64,000 nt of DNA from Sphingobium baderi (GTDB lineage: Bacteria; Pseudomonadota; Alphaproteobacteria; Sphingomonadales; Sphingomonadaceae), in NCBI RefSeq assembly GCF_001456115.1, contig NZ_CP013264.1:1444501-1508500 (forward strand), read 5' to 3'. Below are positions 7,773-17,243 of this stretch, one piece after another. A program made the position numbers and the translations under genes. Under the pieces are notes generated by a model. It searched no databases. It saw only the letters and a list, made by a program, of their open reading frames with translations, and was not told the origin of the DNA. How positions within the stretch are numbered: position 1 is the stretch's first letter; each line of letters starts with the position of its first letter.

Positions 7773-8969
7773 ATGGCGACCCTTGCCCGCATGAACGAAG
7801 CGCCCCCTGTATCCGCCCCCTATCGCATCGATGTCTCGCGCGGCCGAATGAGCAGCCGCGTATCGTCGGAATGGTTTTCACGCCCCGACGATGAGAAGTA
7901 TCTTTCGCTGACCAGCCTCTATGATGCTGTGCGCGGCCGCGCGGACCGGGCGACCACGCGCATCGTCGAAAGCCGCGCGATCCGGGTCGAGGCGAAAAGC
8001 GACAATCCCGAACGCCTGATGCTGATGGCGCCCGGCGATGATCGCCCGCTGGCGCCGACCAACTGGTCCTTCGGCCAGGTGGCGAGCCTGGTTGGAGCGC
8101 CGGCTTCCTATCTGCGCCAGCTTCCGGCCGCCCTTGCGGGCATCAACCTGCAGCACGGGCTCATGACCCACCGCGGGGAGCAGGTCAAACTGCTGCAGAC
8201 GGACAATGGCAGGACCGAACTGCGGGCTGCAACCGGTTCCGAATATGGTCGCATTTTCGACTGGGAGCTGGTCCAGGCGGTGATGGCCTTCGCCGGTGAT
8301 GGCGTCGGCGATACGCGATGGAAGGTCCCGGGTACCATCCAGTGGGGCAGTATGACCTACAACCCTCATGTGGATATCACCAGGGAGACGACGACACTTT
8401 ACGCCTCGGACAGAGATATTTTCCTGTTCCTCGTCGATGATACCCATCCGATCGAGGCAGGAAAACTGCCAAATGGTGATCCAGACCTGTATTTCCGCGG
8501 CTTCTATGCCTGGAATAGCGAGGTCGGCTCGAAAACCCTCGGCATCGCAACCTTTTACCTCCGAGGCGTTTGCGCGAACAGATGCCTTTGGGGTGTCGAG
8601 AATTTCGAGGAGGTCAACATCCGCCACTCGAAATTCGCCGGCGCCCGTTTTGCTCATCAGGCGGCACCCGCACTCGAGCATTTTGCGAACTCCTCGCCGT
8701 CGCATTTCATCTCCGGCATCAAGGCGGCGCGCGAACGGATCGTCGCGCGCAAGGAGGAAGATCGCGAACCTTTCCTGCGCAGGCGCGGTTTCTCCAAAGC
8801 GGAAACCACAAAGATCATCCAGACCGTGCTTGCCGAGGAAGGCCGGCCGCCTGAATCCATCTATGATTTCGTGCAGGGCATAACCGCGCTTGCCCGGACA
8901 AAGCCCCATCAGGACAGCCGCCTCGAACTGGAAACCAAGGCCCGAAAGCTCCTCGAACAGGCGCTCTGA
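7773..8969 (+). CDS. DUF932 family protein (phage/plasmid-type)
   Basis: DUF932 proteins are common on conjugative plasmids and phages; their role is not firmly known. About 398 residues. The start at ATG 7773 is chosen because AAGGAG (7758-7763) is 9 bases upstream; the in-frame ATG at 7764 touches it. Family features include the WSFGQVASLVGAPASYLRQL region, a GSEYGRIFDWELV stretch, HVDITRETTTLYASDRDIFL, and a central NSEVGSKTLGIATFYLRGVC block. The C terminus is a charged helix (ELETKARKLLEQAL). It starts a second plus-strand run after the ABC/RHH insertion. Confidence 0.88.
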   Translation: MATLARMNEAPPVSAPYRIDVSRGRMSSRVSSEWFSRPDDEKYLSLTSLYDAVRGRADRATTRIVESRAIRVEAKSDNPERLMLMAPGDDRPLAPTNWSFGQVASLVGAPASYLRQLPAALAGINLQHGLMTHRGEQVKLLQTDNGRTELRAATGSEYGRIFDWELVQAVMAFAGDGVGDTRWKVPGTIQWGSMTYNPHVDITRETTTLYASDRDIFLFLVDDTHPIEAGKLPNGDPDLYFRGFYAWNSEVGSKTLGIATFYLRGVCANRCLWGVENFEEVNIRHSKFAGARFAHQAAPALEHFANSSPSHFISGIKAARERIVARKEEDREPFLRRRGFSKAETTKIIQTVLAEEGRPPESIYDFVQGITALARTKPHQDSRLELETKARKLLEQAL

Positions 8970-9055
8970 CGTCCGACCTCCTTTCGCTTCTCCCCTTTCC
9001 GGTCCGGCATCCTGGTCCCGTGCCAGGATGCCCTTTCTCATGAAAGGATGCTCTC

Positions 9056-9268
9056 ATGCGTCCCCACAAATCTGCTCCCTTCCAGGAGTTTACCGTCGAC
9101 GTAGCCTTTTTCAGCGGGTCGGACCCTTTCGCCACCGAGACATATCGGATTCCGGCCGCGACATGGTTCAGTGCGCAGCAGCAGGCGCTGCATATGTCGG
9201 TGAACAGCGTCTACGACAATGCGCGCATTCCCGATCTGCGTCGCACTGCCACCGTCCGGCCCGCCTGA
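9056..9268 (+). CDS. Small hypothetical protein, 70 aa
   Basis: Short basic-to-neutral protein behind an AAAGGATG ribosome binding site, 86 bases after the DUF932 gene. Visible features are FTVDVAFFSGSDPFATETY (beta hairpin-like) and a RIPAATWFSAQQQALHMS helix. No domain recognised. Kept because spacing and ribosome binding site match the style of the neighbouring genes. Confidence 0.55.
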   Translation: MRPHKSAPFQEFTVDVAFFSGSDPFATETYRIPAATWFSAQQQALHMSVNSVYDNARIPDLRRTATVRPA

Positions 9269-9351
9269 CGCGGGTCTGCGATCACGCCGAAAAGCCAGCC
9301 ACTGCGCCGTATCATGCGTCGCAGTGGCCGGTCCCGATCAGGGGAATCATC

Positions 9352-9819
9352 ATGCAGGAACCCGACGATCGCATGTGGCGTGCGCTGCTCGATTTCCGCG
9401 CGCGCCATGGCAGGCGCTGGAAAGACGCGCTCAATCTCAAATGGATGAACGGCGACGACGAGCGTGAGCCAGATAGCGCATCGCTTCGTACGATCCGCAA
9501 TCATTTCGGGCCATCCTGGTTCTGGAACCTGCCGAAGCTTCGCCTCGACGATGCGGCGCGGCGTCTCGCCAATCTGGAAAAGCTTCCAGACATGTGCGCC
9601 TGCCCACATCCGGACACCGGTAAGACTATCATCATCAAGCGCGGCGAGACCGGATATTGGCCGATGTCCTCGCTCATCGCCGTCGATGCGTTCAACGCCA
9701 GTTTCAACGTAACGCCCGCCGCGATCGCAGCCATGCAGGCCGGCGCCATGTTCGGATGGCATGTTGGGGCGGCCGATCCCGATCGCTATGACGCGGCCGG
9801 CCACAGCTGCCATGACTGA
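9352..9819 (+). CDS. Hypothetical protein, 155 aa
   Basis: Start at ATG 9352 is supported by AGGGGAA just upstream. The N-terminal third (MWRALLDFRARHGRRWKDAL, then LRTIRNHFGPSWFWNLP) reads like a small helical module. A CACPHPDTGKTIIIKRGE stretch in the middle holds a Cys pair and a beta hairpin, and the C terminus is Ala-rich. Its last codons overlap the next gene in an ATGACTGA arrangement. Function unknown. Confidence 0.65.
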   Translation: MQEPDDRMWRALLDFRARHGRRWKDALNLKWMNGDDEREPDSASLRTIRNHFGPSWFWNLPKLRLDDAARRLANLEKLPDMCACPHPDTGKTIIIKRGETGYWPMSSLIAVDAFNASFNVTPAAIAAMQAGAMFGWHVGAADPDRYDAAGHSCHD

Positions 9820-11074
9820 AGCCTCGACAGCCTTCGATCCCGCCGATGCGCGATGCTGGATCGCGCGGGGTCGCCCTGAGCATCATGCAGAGCAACTGGC
9901 TCGCGCCTGGGCTGACTTCCCGGATCTTCCAAATGAGGCGCCAGCGCAGGACCGGATGGCCCGCATTCGTGAACGGGTCGCAGCGCTCCGTCCTCTCAAC
10001 GACGCCATCTACGAGGAGGGCGAACGCGAGAGGAAACGCCGGAATTTCGCCTTTATCGAGCGCCGTGTGGCCGCCGGCGGCGCCGACACGCGCGATCATG
10101 TCATCCTGCAGGCCCGGATCCGCCATGGATATGACTGGGACGATGCCGTTCAATATGGGGACGGCACTATTGCGGCACTTTCAGGCTGGGAGCCGCGCCG
10201 ATCCTTCCATACCCCGAGTGGCGCGAACGCTGATCCTTTCGAGCGTGCCTACGCTCAGGGCTTTCGCGACGCGGGAGGCTGCTATGACGACCCGTTCGAT
10301 GCGGCCAGGCGTGCCTATGCTGCTGCTGCCGCGATGCCATGTGAGGCACGAAGCGCCCCTGGCCAGCCGTTGTCCCGGCCGCTCCCAAGCAGTTGGCCTC
10401 TCCCCACGGACGCGCCGCGCCCCACGCGATGGTCGAGGCGCCTGCTGATCCTAGGCGAGGCCACCGCGGCGGACACCGGTCTTGACCTTCCCGCCATGCT
10501 CCAGTCCCGGCCAGGTCATCAGGCGATGACAGCCATTCTGGCTCTTCCCGGACAGGGATTTCGCCTATGGAATAGTGTCTGCAACGCCGAAACGGCGCGT
10601 GCGCTCAGCTCCTTGCCTGTCCTGCTCGCCGATATCGATCCTGATGATCTTCTGGTTGTCGCGCATGGCGCGGATCTCGACTGGATCGACCGTCACGCCG
10701 ATTTGCTTCCGCTATGCCGCACCATGGAGAGAACACGAAACTCCGTGATCCAGCAACGCGGCCAGCTGCGCGTGTGGCTCGATCGAGGGTTGGATGCCGG
10801 CGAAACCAAGGCCGGCGGTCATATCTGCTGGACGAAGATCGCCCAGGGGCTCTCCGGCCGTCTTGGCGAATTCACGGCCCGTTATGCAGGGCGAGCTCGG
10901 CCGCGCGGCCACCACATCGTGGTCGAACTCAAAGACGGAACGTCCGCAACCGGCTTCATGACCCCGCAGGGCGAACCGCTCAGACCTGAAGCGATCATCT
11001 CCAACAAGGCGCATTTGCGCAAACATATGGCGGCAATGCTGCGCCGCTTCGCCTCAGCGGTCCCGCACTACTGA
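9812..11074 (+). CDS. Hypothetical protein, 420 aa
   Basis: Not recognised. Starts by overlap with the preceding stop (ATG 9812). Two parts can be seen: an N-terminal helical region of about 190 residues (charged EGERERKRRNFAFIERRVA helix) with an HGYDWDDAVQYGDGTIAAL stretch, and a C-terminal region of about 200 residues (RRLLILGEATAADTGLD, LLVVAHGADLDWIDRHADLL) ending in a basic helical tail (NKAHLRKHMAAMLRRFAS). Possibly a fusion of two domains. Cytoplasmic, no catalytic motif identified. Confidence 0.6.
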   Translation: MTEASTAFDPADARCWIARGRPEHHAEQLARAWADFPDLPNEAPAQDRMARIRERVAALRPLNDAIYEEGERERKRRNFAFIERRVAAGGADTRDHVILQARIRHGYDWDDAVQYGDGTIAALSGWEPRRSFHTPSGANADPFERAYAQGFRDAGGCYDDPFDAARRAYAAAAAMPCEARSAPGQPLSRPLPSSWPLPTDAPRPTRWSRRLLILGEATAADTGLDLPAMLQSRPGHQAMTAILALPGQGFRLWNSVCNAETARALSSLPVLLADIDPDDLLVVAHGADLDWIDRHADLLPLCRTMERTRNSVIQQRGQLRVWLDRGLDAGETKAGGHICWTKIAQGLSGRLGEFTARYAGRARPRGHHIVVELKDGTSATGFMTPQGEPLRPEAIISNKAHLRKHMAAMLRRFASAVPHY

Positions 11075-11126
11075 CCTGTCCCGAACGAGGCGACGCCGGC
11101 TCGCATCAGGAAATTGGAAGCCCATC

Positions 11127-11561
11127 ATGACCATCCTCACGACCAGCACGGCCGTCATTCAATCCAACATCGACAGGGCGGGCCAACATATTTTCGCAAT
11201 CTTCCCCGACGCCGACACGGCGGGCTTCGCCTACACGATCGGCAACGCCCGCCTCGGCCTGCCCGAACTGCTGATCATCGGCAATTTCGCGCCGCACCTG
11301 ATGGCATCGGTTCTCAACGAAGTCGGTCGGCGAATGCGTCAGGCGGACCAGGTGCCCGACAAGGATATCGATATCGGCGGCGCCTTCCCGATCCGTCCGC
11401 GCCTTGCCGGGGCGGCGGCGCGCAGCGCATTCACTATCCAGGTCGGGCGCTTTCTTGGCCATGAGGAATATGCCGTCGTCCAACTCCTTCTGCCCGATCC
11501 GATGGGCCTTTATCCGGGCGAGGCGAGGTGCGACCCTCGTTATGACGTGCCCCGCCCATGA
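11127..11561 (+). CDS. DUF4262 family protein
   Basis: 144 residues. Sequence features fit DUF4262: an N-terminal HIFAIFPDADTAGFAYTIGN block followed by RLGLPELLIIGNFAPHLM, a central ARSAFTIQVGRFLGHEEYAV strand-helix and a QLLLPDPMGLYPGE segment near the C terminus. The biochemical role of the family is unknown. Start at 11127 with GGAAG upstream. It is followed after 25 bases by another small gene. Confidence 0.82.
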   Translation: MTILTTSTAVIQSNIDRAGQHIFAIFPDADTAGFAYTIGNARLGLPELLIIGNFAPHLMASVLNEVGRRMRQADQVPDKDIDIGGAFPIRPRLAGAAARSAFTIQVGRFLGHEEYAVVQLLLPDPMGLYPGEARCDPRYDVPRP

Positions 11562-11586
11562 TGTCCTGCCCTTGAGGAACGCGGCC

Positions 11587-11898
11587 ATGCGCCCGAACGC
11601 GAAAGGCCCAAATATGGAACCAGGCCAGCAAAACCGGTTGCCCCTGATCGTCAGGCAAGCCGGATATCCAGACATCATGGTGGAAACGCTCGCGGAAGCG
11701 TCGCGCCACTATTGCGAACGCCGCGATCAGACTGGTCTTGGCGCCAGTGCATTCCCGGAAGCCGAGCTCATCCGGGAGGGCATCGTCGTCGGCCGCATCA
11801 GCTACAATGGCCGTATCTGGAATCCCATCCCATGGCGACCGGGAGACAGGCCCATCTACGACAACGCAACTTGTCGCGGTGGCGAGCCAGAGAGCTGA
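11587..11898 (+). CDS. Hypothetical protein, 103 aa
   Basis: Start placed at ATG 11587 behind TTGAGGAA at good spacing; ATG 11614 is a possible alternative. Features: NRLPLIVRQAGYPDIMVETL then a HYCERRDQTGLGASAF helix and a beta-type tail (REGIVVGRISYNGRIWNPIP). The layout resembles small DNA-metabolism accessory proteins of plasmids but no family is recognised. Confidence 0.6.
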   Translation: MRPNAKGPNMEPGQQNRLPLIVRQAGYPDIMVETLAEASRHYCERRDQTGLGASAFPEAELIREGIVVGRISYNGRIWNPIPWRPGDRPIYDNATCRGGEPES

Positions 11899-12035
11899 CA
11901 TCCGTTTCAGCCAGATCGGGCCCCTTCTTCAAGGACATACAGACCGCCTTCACGACCGGGTTACGAAGCGAAGGGGGGAGGGGGCGTGCGTGAAACCGCG
12001 AGCAGTATTGCGCACGCATATGAAGGAAATGCCCG

Positions 12036-12497
12036 ATGGATATGATCACCTGCAGGACCCGCATCAGCGGGCAGGCTCCGCTTTACAGCTATCGGGTCCT
12101 GGTCCCGCTGGACCAGCTTGCTCTCCACCGTCGGCACCATGTTGTCATTCTTCATGTCCCGACACCGGCGGGCCGGCAGCCCTGTACCCGGCTCGCCGAC
12201 GTGCTGGCGCCAGGCCGCTGGTTCGAGCGCTATCTCGCCGTGCATTGCGGCCTGGCCGCGCGCCTCAACCTCGTGTCGCGCCGTGTCGAGGCCATCATCC
12301 TGCAGGCCATTTTCCCTGAAATGACCGCGCGTCTCGTTCCGCCGATGCTTCTGCTCGACCATGAGCCTGGCGAGGCCCGCCATCGCGTCTCCGGCATCGA
12401 TTTCAATGCTGCCTTCGATAGCCTTGCACCCAGGATCGAAACGCTGATCGCCACCGATCTCGGCCTTTGTCGCAACAATCACCGCCGCGCAGCCTGA
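12036..12497 (+). CDS. Hypothetical protein, 153 aa
   Basis: Preceded by GAAGGAAAT. Contains a YRVLVPLDQLALHRRHHVVI strand with His residues, a Pro/Arg segment and helices (GRWFERYLAVHCGLAARLNL, RVEAIILQAIFPEMTARLVP). No signal peptide or motif recognised. It ends 15 bases before the DUF5983-like gene, so the two are likely co-transcribed. Confidence 0.6.
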   Translation: MDMITCRTRISGQAPLYSYRVLVPLDQLALHRRHHVVILHVPTPAGRQPCTRLADVLAPGRWFERYLAVHCGLAARLNLVSRRVEAIILQAIFPEMTARLVPPMLLLDHEPGEARHRVSGIDFNAAFDSLAPRIETLIATDLGLCRNNHRRAA

Positions 12498-12512
12498 AGC
12501 AGGATTGAGCCC

Positions 12513-13595
12513 ATGACCCGCTATGCCCCCTTTCATCTCGAAATCGCCGCCTGCCTATGGGAGGCGGTCCTGACTTTGCGTGATCGGCCTGCCGCCGAAC
12601 CCGATGCGCTCGACCGCGCCCTGGCCATCCGCGGAACGTTCGACAGGCTTGGGGCTGAGACCCTGCGTCCCATCATACTCAGCTGGACCGCTACGGTCGA
12701 ACGGGCATTGCAGGGCCTTGATGACGATTGCCCCTTCGGTCTCGACTGGGCCTATATCGGCCGATGGCTGGCCGAAAGCGTCGACTGGTCCCATCCGCAC
12801 CACCCGGTCCTGCGTTCCGATGCGGCCGGACAGGACACTGAACAGGCTTGGCCGACCGGTATGGGGGAAGAGCCATCGCCGGGACCGACGGATATCGCCG
12901 GCCGCGACGATCACCTCGCTCTGCTGGCGCGGATACGCTCGGCCATCGAATATCCCGAGAACCTCGCACACTCTGCGCGCAGCGAACTGATCGCGGCAAT
13001 CCACAGCGCCGAGGACCACATCGAACGATCGCCCTTGCCCTGGCCGGTCAAGCTTCATGCCGCCGCTATCGAGCACCGCTACGGCACCAATATTCATGCC
13101 GCGATCGATGAGTCATCTCTGGACGCGGAAATCGCCGCCTGGTGCCGCGAGTGGTGGAAAGAAACTGGCGACGAGCGCGATCCCGTCACGCTGGACGATG
13201 AAACCGTGATTGCCATCTATTTCGACGGGCACCCCTCGGACGGATGCGCCAAAGACCTACTCCAGGTCACGCCGCCGCTTTTCCACACAAGCCTCGCTCC
13301 GAAATCGGTGGAAACCGGACGCTATTGCGTGCTCTCGACCGCGCATCTGACGGTCCAGACCGCCGGCCTTCTCGATGGCTGGGCATCCTGGCCGCCGACC
13401 GAGCGGCCGATCGACATCGCCGCCTCCGTCTACGGCTGGTTCATTCCCACCCGTTCGCTCGACGAAGCGCGCCAGACGCAACTGCCGGCAGACCTGCTGC
13501 GCCTGATGGCGTTCGGCCGAAGCCGGAGCTTCCAGTTCCTTCTGCTCGATTGCGACGGTGACCGCTCGGATGATCTGCCTGTCCACGACTGGTGA
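12513..13595 (+). CDS. DUF5983-like protein, 360 aa
   Basis: The C-terminal third matches DUF5983-type proteins: CVLSTAHLTVQTAGLLDGWA then DIAASVYGWFIPT. The family is seen on plasmids and has no known activity. The first 250 residues are helical and acidic, with HPHHPVLRSDAAG and DSALIREIE-like segments separated by variable linkers, and WCREWWKETGDERDP in the middle. It looks like an accessory N-terminal region fused to the DUF5983 part. Adjacent genes on both sides are within 25 bases. Confidence 0.7.
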   Translation: MTRYAPFHLEIAACLWEAVLTLRDRPAAEPDALDRALAIRGTFDRLGAETLRPIILSWTATVERALQGLDDDCPFGLDWAYIGRWLAESVDWSHPHHPVLRSDAAGQDTEQAWPTGMGEEPSPGPTDIAGRDDHLALLARIRSAIEYPENLAHSARSELIAAIHSAEDHIERSPLPWPVKLHAAAIEHRYGTNIHAAIDESSLDAEIAAWCREWWKETGDERDPVTLDDETVIAIYFDGHPSDGCAKDLLQVTPPLFHTSLAPKSVETGRYCVLSTAHLTVQTAGLLDGWASWPPTERPIDIAASVYGWFIPTRSLDEARQTQLPADLLRLMAFGRSRSFQFLLLDCDGDRSDDLPVHDW

Positions 13596-13618
13596 TCCTA
13601 AAATCGAAAGGAATCCCG

Positions 13619-14032
13619 ATGATTGGAACGCTTGAACGCGCCGCGGTACCCTGCCGCTCGGCCAGCGTACGCACACCGCCGACACTTTCCGCCCTGCCGC
13701 TACAATCGGGCAAGCTTTATCTTCGGCTCTACCACGGCCGCGCCACGCCGGGCGAACAGATGGAGGACTGGGGCAGCGATGGCCCCGTGATCGGACCGCT
13801 GGCTTCGATCCACGTGACTTACATGTGCCAACTGAAATTCGCCGCAGCCCCGGACGTCATGGAACGCTTTTTCCCGGAGGTCATGGCGCAGTGGCGCGCG
13901 AGCGGCGTTAGCAACGGTCACGGACCGCTTTGCGACTGGCAATTCAACGTGATCGACGATCTCATTGAATATGGCGGCATACTATATGGGGATTGGTCGA
14001 TTTTCCTCGCCGACGATCAGGCTGCGCGCTAA
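13619..14032 (+). CDS. Hypothetical plasmid-type protein, 137 aa
   Basis: Start at 13619 follows GAAAGGAAT. Core features are LYLRLYHGRATPGEQMEDWG, PVIGPLASIHVTYMCQLKF and a C-terminal YGGILYGDWSIFLADD. Short proteins with this LYHGR...DW...YGDWSIF layout recur near DUF932 genes in sphingomonad plasmids as far as I recall. No catalytic residues can be named. Confidence 0.65.
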   Translation: MIGTLERAAVPCRSASVRTPPTLSALPLQSGKLYLRLYHGRATPGEQMEDWGSDGPVIGPLASIHVTYMCQLKFAAAPDVMERFFPEVMAQWRASGVSNGHGPLCDWQFNVIDDLIEYGGILYGDWSIFLADDQAAR

Positions 14033-14052
14033 CCTATTCTGGCCTCACCCGA

Positions 14053-14217
14053 TCATGGGCTATCGGCCCCACGCTCCAGCAGCGACAACAACATCACATG
14101 GAGCGCATCTTCCGCGCGCTCCCGTCTTGTCACATCGCTCGAGGCCAGATCCTTTCTCATCCAGTCGGGCAATCGCCGCAGAAGATCGCGCAGTTTCGCA
14201 TCGTTTGAATGGCTCAT
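14053..14217 (-). CDS. Small helical protein, 54 aa
   Basis: A short minus-strand frame with a convincing AGAGAGAGGG ribosome binding site directly upstream of ATG 14217. The protein is almost wholly helical and charged: KLRDLLRRLPDWMRKDLASS then RRERAEDALHVMLLSLLERG. It fills most of the gap between two plus-strand genes and lies opposite in direction to both. Could be a small regulator or an antitoxin-like protein; function unknown. Confidence 0.55.
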   Translation of the reverse strand: MSHSNDAKLRDLLRRLPDWMRKDLASSDVTRRERAEDALHVMLLSLLERGADSP

Positions 14218-14351
14218 CCCTCTCTCTTTGCAGGACGGTCATCCTGGCGACAACCGTCTTGCCCACATCTCATCGGCAAACCGGGATGAAAGGGGAGGGG
14301 GCGGCGCAAGAGAGGCGGACAGAGGGTCCGTCGCCGAGACCGGAGATGATC

Positions 14352-16343
14352 ATGCCTCTTCCCGCCACCATCCAGACGGCCGTCAGCCAGGACGCGATCC
14401 GCCGCGCATCGCGTCTCTTCTCGGGCGACAGCCGGGACTGCCTCCACGAAATGTGCCAGAATGCGAGGCGGGCCGGCGCCACGCGCATCGCCATCGATCT
14501 CACCCGGCAGGATGGCCGGTTCTGCCTGCACATCCGCGACGATGGTTGCGGCATCGACGATCCGGCTGCCCTGCTGCTGTTGGGGCATTCGGGCTGGGAC
14601 CATGACATCGCGCGATCCGAAGATCCCGCCGGCATGGGCATGTTCAGCCTTGCCGGCCGCACCGTCGACATCCAGTCCTTCTCACCATCGGCCGGCACGG
14701 CATGGAAAGTGCGCATCCCGGCAGAGGCTTGGGACAGCGGCGCACCGCTACCGCTTGAACAAGGCACGATTGGCTGGGGCACGCTGATCTCTGTCGAAAT
14801 GCCCGATGACTGGCAGTTGGGTTTGAACAGCATTGTCGCGGATGTCGCGCTCCACTTTCCCCTGCCGATAACGATGAACGGGATGTTGCAGCCGCGAGAA
14901 GATTTTCTGCGGGAAGCTCTGTTCGTCGAGGAAACATGCGGATGCCGTATTGGCGTCTATAATCTCGACCCAGACTTGCAACATGGCCGCCGCATCAACT
15001 TTCACGGTTTGCGTGTCAAATGCGCCTTGCCCACAATTGGCGAGATCAAGGACAGTTTCGACCACTGGGCGGTCCGGATCGATATTGTCGACGCGCACGA
15101 TATCCAGTTGCTATTGCCTGCCCGCAAGGAGGTCATCGAAAGCACAGCGCTGCAGGCCCTTCGCGAAGCCGCGGAACGCGCCATTTACAAAGCCATCGGC
15201 GCCAAGGCAGATCATCGTCTCGCATTCGCCAATTGGCAACGGGCAGGCGACCTTGGCGTGGCACTGCCTGAGGTGCGCTCCGGACTTTCAACGTGGCGCC
15301 CGGAAACTGCCGACGATTGCCATGGACGCGCTAGCGCAACGATGGCTCCCGAGGGCGCCATGCTGATTGTTCCCACGCTGGAACCCGACATTGCGCAGGC
15401 TCTGGCGCTCGCCCGGGACAAATTGCCCCTCCGGGACTTTCAACTGGTCGAAGCGGAACGTCCACTGCAAGGCTATGCCTGGTATGACGCCCTGCCGATC
15501 ATTGAGCAGATCTCCTTTCGCATTCACCGTGATGGCGCGGAATATCGCTATGATGACGAGACCTGCCTCCCCGCTGATATGGCTTCAGGCCTCAGCGACA
15601 GGATTGTCGTCGAACTGATTGTCGCCCAAGTTGGGCACGAGGGTGCATCGCGAAGCGTCCATGCCGTCGAAATCCCGGCTCTTGTGTGCCGCAACGGCGG
15701 CTGGGATTTGGAGGAGGCGCTCATCTTCGCGACGCAGGACGGTGGCATCAAACCCGCTCGACTGGGCCGCATGATCTATGCGAGCCTCTTCTGTTCGAGT
15801 GACGACAGCGACTGCGACAGCTGGGAAACCCAATCCCGAGCCTTCGAGCGCGATGCGCAGCACGAAGCGACCCGGATCCTTCTTGGAGACGATGCCGCTA
15901 TCCTCGAAGCCATCAATATGAGCGCGTGGGATCATCTTGGCCTGCTCGATGACTGGCCCGAGCGCCCTGACGAACTCTCCCCTGAAATCTGGGCGCTGCT
16001 GACCCACGCGCGCAAGACCGGCGCCAACTGGATCAGCTTCGACCGTGACGAACCGCCTTGCAAGCGATTTCCGGTCTTTTCCGAGGTGACAGAAACAGCG
16101 TCAGAGGACGCCGGCGATCTTGCCGCACCGGTGGCCACCGCGAACCCTGTGGCCGGGAGGACCACCGTTCGATGCGGCTCTTGCGGCAGCGCTGATGTGA
16201 TGCGCGACGCCTGGGCCTGCTGGGACGATGACACCCAGGACTGGGTGCTCGGCTCGGTGTTCGACGCAGCCTTCTGCGAGACTTGCGAGAACGACACCAC
16301 ACTGGTCGTGAAAATCCTTGAAAGCACGGAGATTGCAGCATGA
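14352..16343 (+). CDS. GHKL/HSP90-type ATPase with C-terminal Cys-rich tail
   Basis: 663 residues. An N-terminal Bergerat ATP-binding fold is clear: N-box HEMCQNARRAG (E33, N37), G1 box DDGCGI at 63-68 and G2 box GMGMFSL at 94-100. The family (GyrB, HSP90, MutL, MORC, histidine kinases) uses ATP to close a dimer clamp. No kinase or TOPRIM partner domain is recognised in the remaining 550 residues. Near the C terminus CGSCGSAD and CETCEND give a four-Cys, zinc-ribbon-like site. Start at ATG 14352, 6 bases after GGAG. The next gene begins inside its last codons (16340). Confidence 0.82.
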   Translation: MPLPATIQTAVSQDAIRRASRLFSGDSRDCLHEMCQNARRAGATRIAIDLTRQDGRFCLHIRDDGCGIDDPAALLLLGHSGWDHDIARSEDPAGMGMFSLAGRTVDIQSFSPSAGTAWKVRIPAEAWDSGAPLPLEQGTIGWGTLISVEMPDDWQLGLNSIVADVALHFPLPITMNGMLQPREDFLREALFVEETCGCRIGVYNLDPDLQHGRRINFHGLRVKCALPTIGEIKDSFDHWAVRIDIVDAHDIQLLLPARKEVIESTALQALREAAERAIYKAIGAKADHRLAFANWQRAGDLGVALPEVRSGLSTWRPETADDCHGRASATMAPEGAMLIVPTLEPDIAQALALARDKLPLRDFQLVEAERPLQGYAWYDALPIIEQISFRIHRDGAEYRYDDETCLPADMASGLSDRIVVELIVAQVGHEGASRSVHAVEIPALVCRNGGWDLEEALIFATQDGGIKPARLGRMIYASLFCSSDDSDCDSWETQSRAFERDAQHEATRILLGDDAAILEAINMSAWDHLGLLDDWPERPDELSPEIWALLTHARKTGANWISFDRDEPPCKRFPVFSEVTETASEDAGDLAAPVATANPVAGRTTVRCGSCGSADVMRDAWACWDDDTQDWVLGSVFDAAFCETCENDTTLVVKILESTEIAA

Positions 16344-17182
16344 TCCTGCCATCGGGCTCCACTGACCATCCTGTCACCCATGTCGCGCTCAGCAGCCTCG
16401 AACGCTCGGCCTTGCAGGTCGCTCTTTTCGATCCCGCAGCCATATCGTCGATCCGCGGCGGGGCGCAGCTCAACCTCATCGATGTTGACGACAGCGGCAC
16501 GCTCAAACATGCTGTCGCCCTCTGCGATTATCCCGATGCGCTCTGGCGCGCGGTGGCGCCCGCCCTTGTCGACGCTCCGGCTCCCGCATCTGCACCGGTC
16601 CCGCTGGCCGAACTCTATGCGTCCCGCGCCGTTCCCGATCCGCAGCAGTGTGCCTGCTTCATCGCGCTAACACCCGCCGAACTGGAAGCGGCGCTCGAGG
16701 CCGACTATCCCGATGCGCTGGACCGGCGCGACGCCATCGGCGCGCGTATCCATTGCATGCATCAGCTGCGCTGGTTCAACGATATCGTCGCCTTCCTGCC
16801 ACCCGACACGCTGTCGCAAAGCGGATGGCAGGCTGCCGCACAGCAGATCGAGCAGCCGGAAGGCCCCTGCTGGGCGCCTGAGCTCCTGCTGCGCCGCCGC
16901 TCGCTCTTTCGCGATCCGAAACTGGACCGCGCGTCCGCGCTGATCCGGGAAATCGAGGCATCGCTGTGGATAGCATGCGAGGCGCCATTCGGCGCCGGGC
17001 AGGATTTCGACGCCTATCGGGCCGGCCTGTTCAGCCAGGTGATGGTCGACGCCTGCGCGCTGGGAATCCTCCACGATGACGGCGATCGCCAGTTCGCTGT
17101 CGTGACCGATGCCCTGGAAGCGGCCGGTCATGACTGGCGCAATGCTGGACCCATCATTCTTCCGGCAGCGATCGCCGCCTGA
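16340..17182 (+). CDS. Hypothetical protein coupled to the GHKL ATPase, 280 aa
   Basis: ATGA overlap with the GHKL ATPase gene, so the two proteins are probably made together. Soluble, acidic, helical, no domain recognised. Visible features: LIDVDDSGTLKHAVALCDYP, a helical LRWFNDIVAFLPPDTLSQSG stretch, and a C-terminal part with LFSQVMVDACALGILHDDGD. Close linkage makes it the best candidate for a physical partner of the ATPase (inference). Confidence 0.6.
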   Translation: MILPSGSTDHPVTHVALSSLERSALQVALFDPAAISSIRGGAQLNLIDVDDSGTLKHAVALCDYPDALWRAVAPALVDAPAPASAPVPLAELYASRAVPDPQQCACFIALTPAELEAALEADYPDALDRRDAIGARIHCMHQLRWFNDIVAFLPPDTLSQSGWQAAAQQIEQPEGPCWAPELLLRRRSLFRDPKLDRASALIREIEASLWIACEAPFGAGQDFDAYRAGLFSQVMVDACALGILHDDGDRQFAVVTDALEAAGHDWRNAGPIILPAAIAA

Positions 17183-17243
17183 ACTTCCCCTCCAAACTCA
17201 ATGCATACGGCCGCCTTTGGCGGCCGGTGAAGGAGTATGCCCG

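Noticed and set aside
7878..9041. Minus-strand open frame of 387 codons
   Set aside because: Lies antisense to the DUF932 gene, which has the ribosome binding site and family features.
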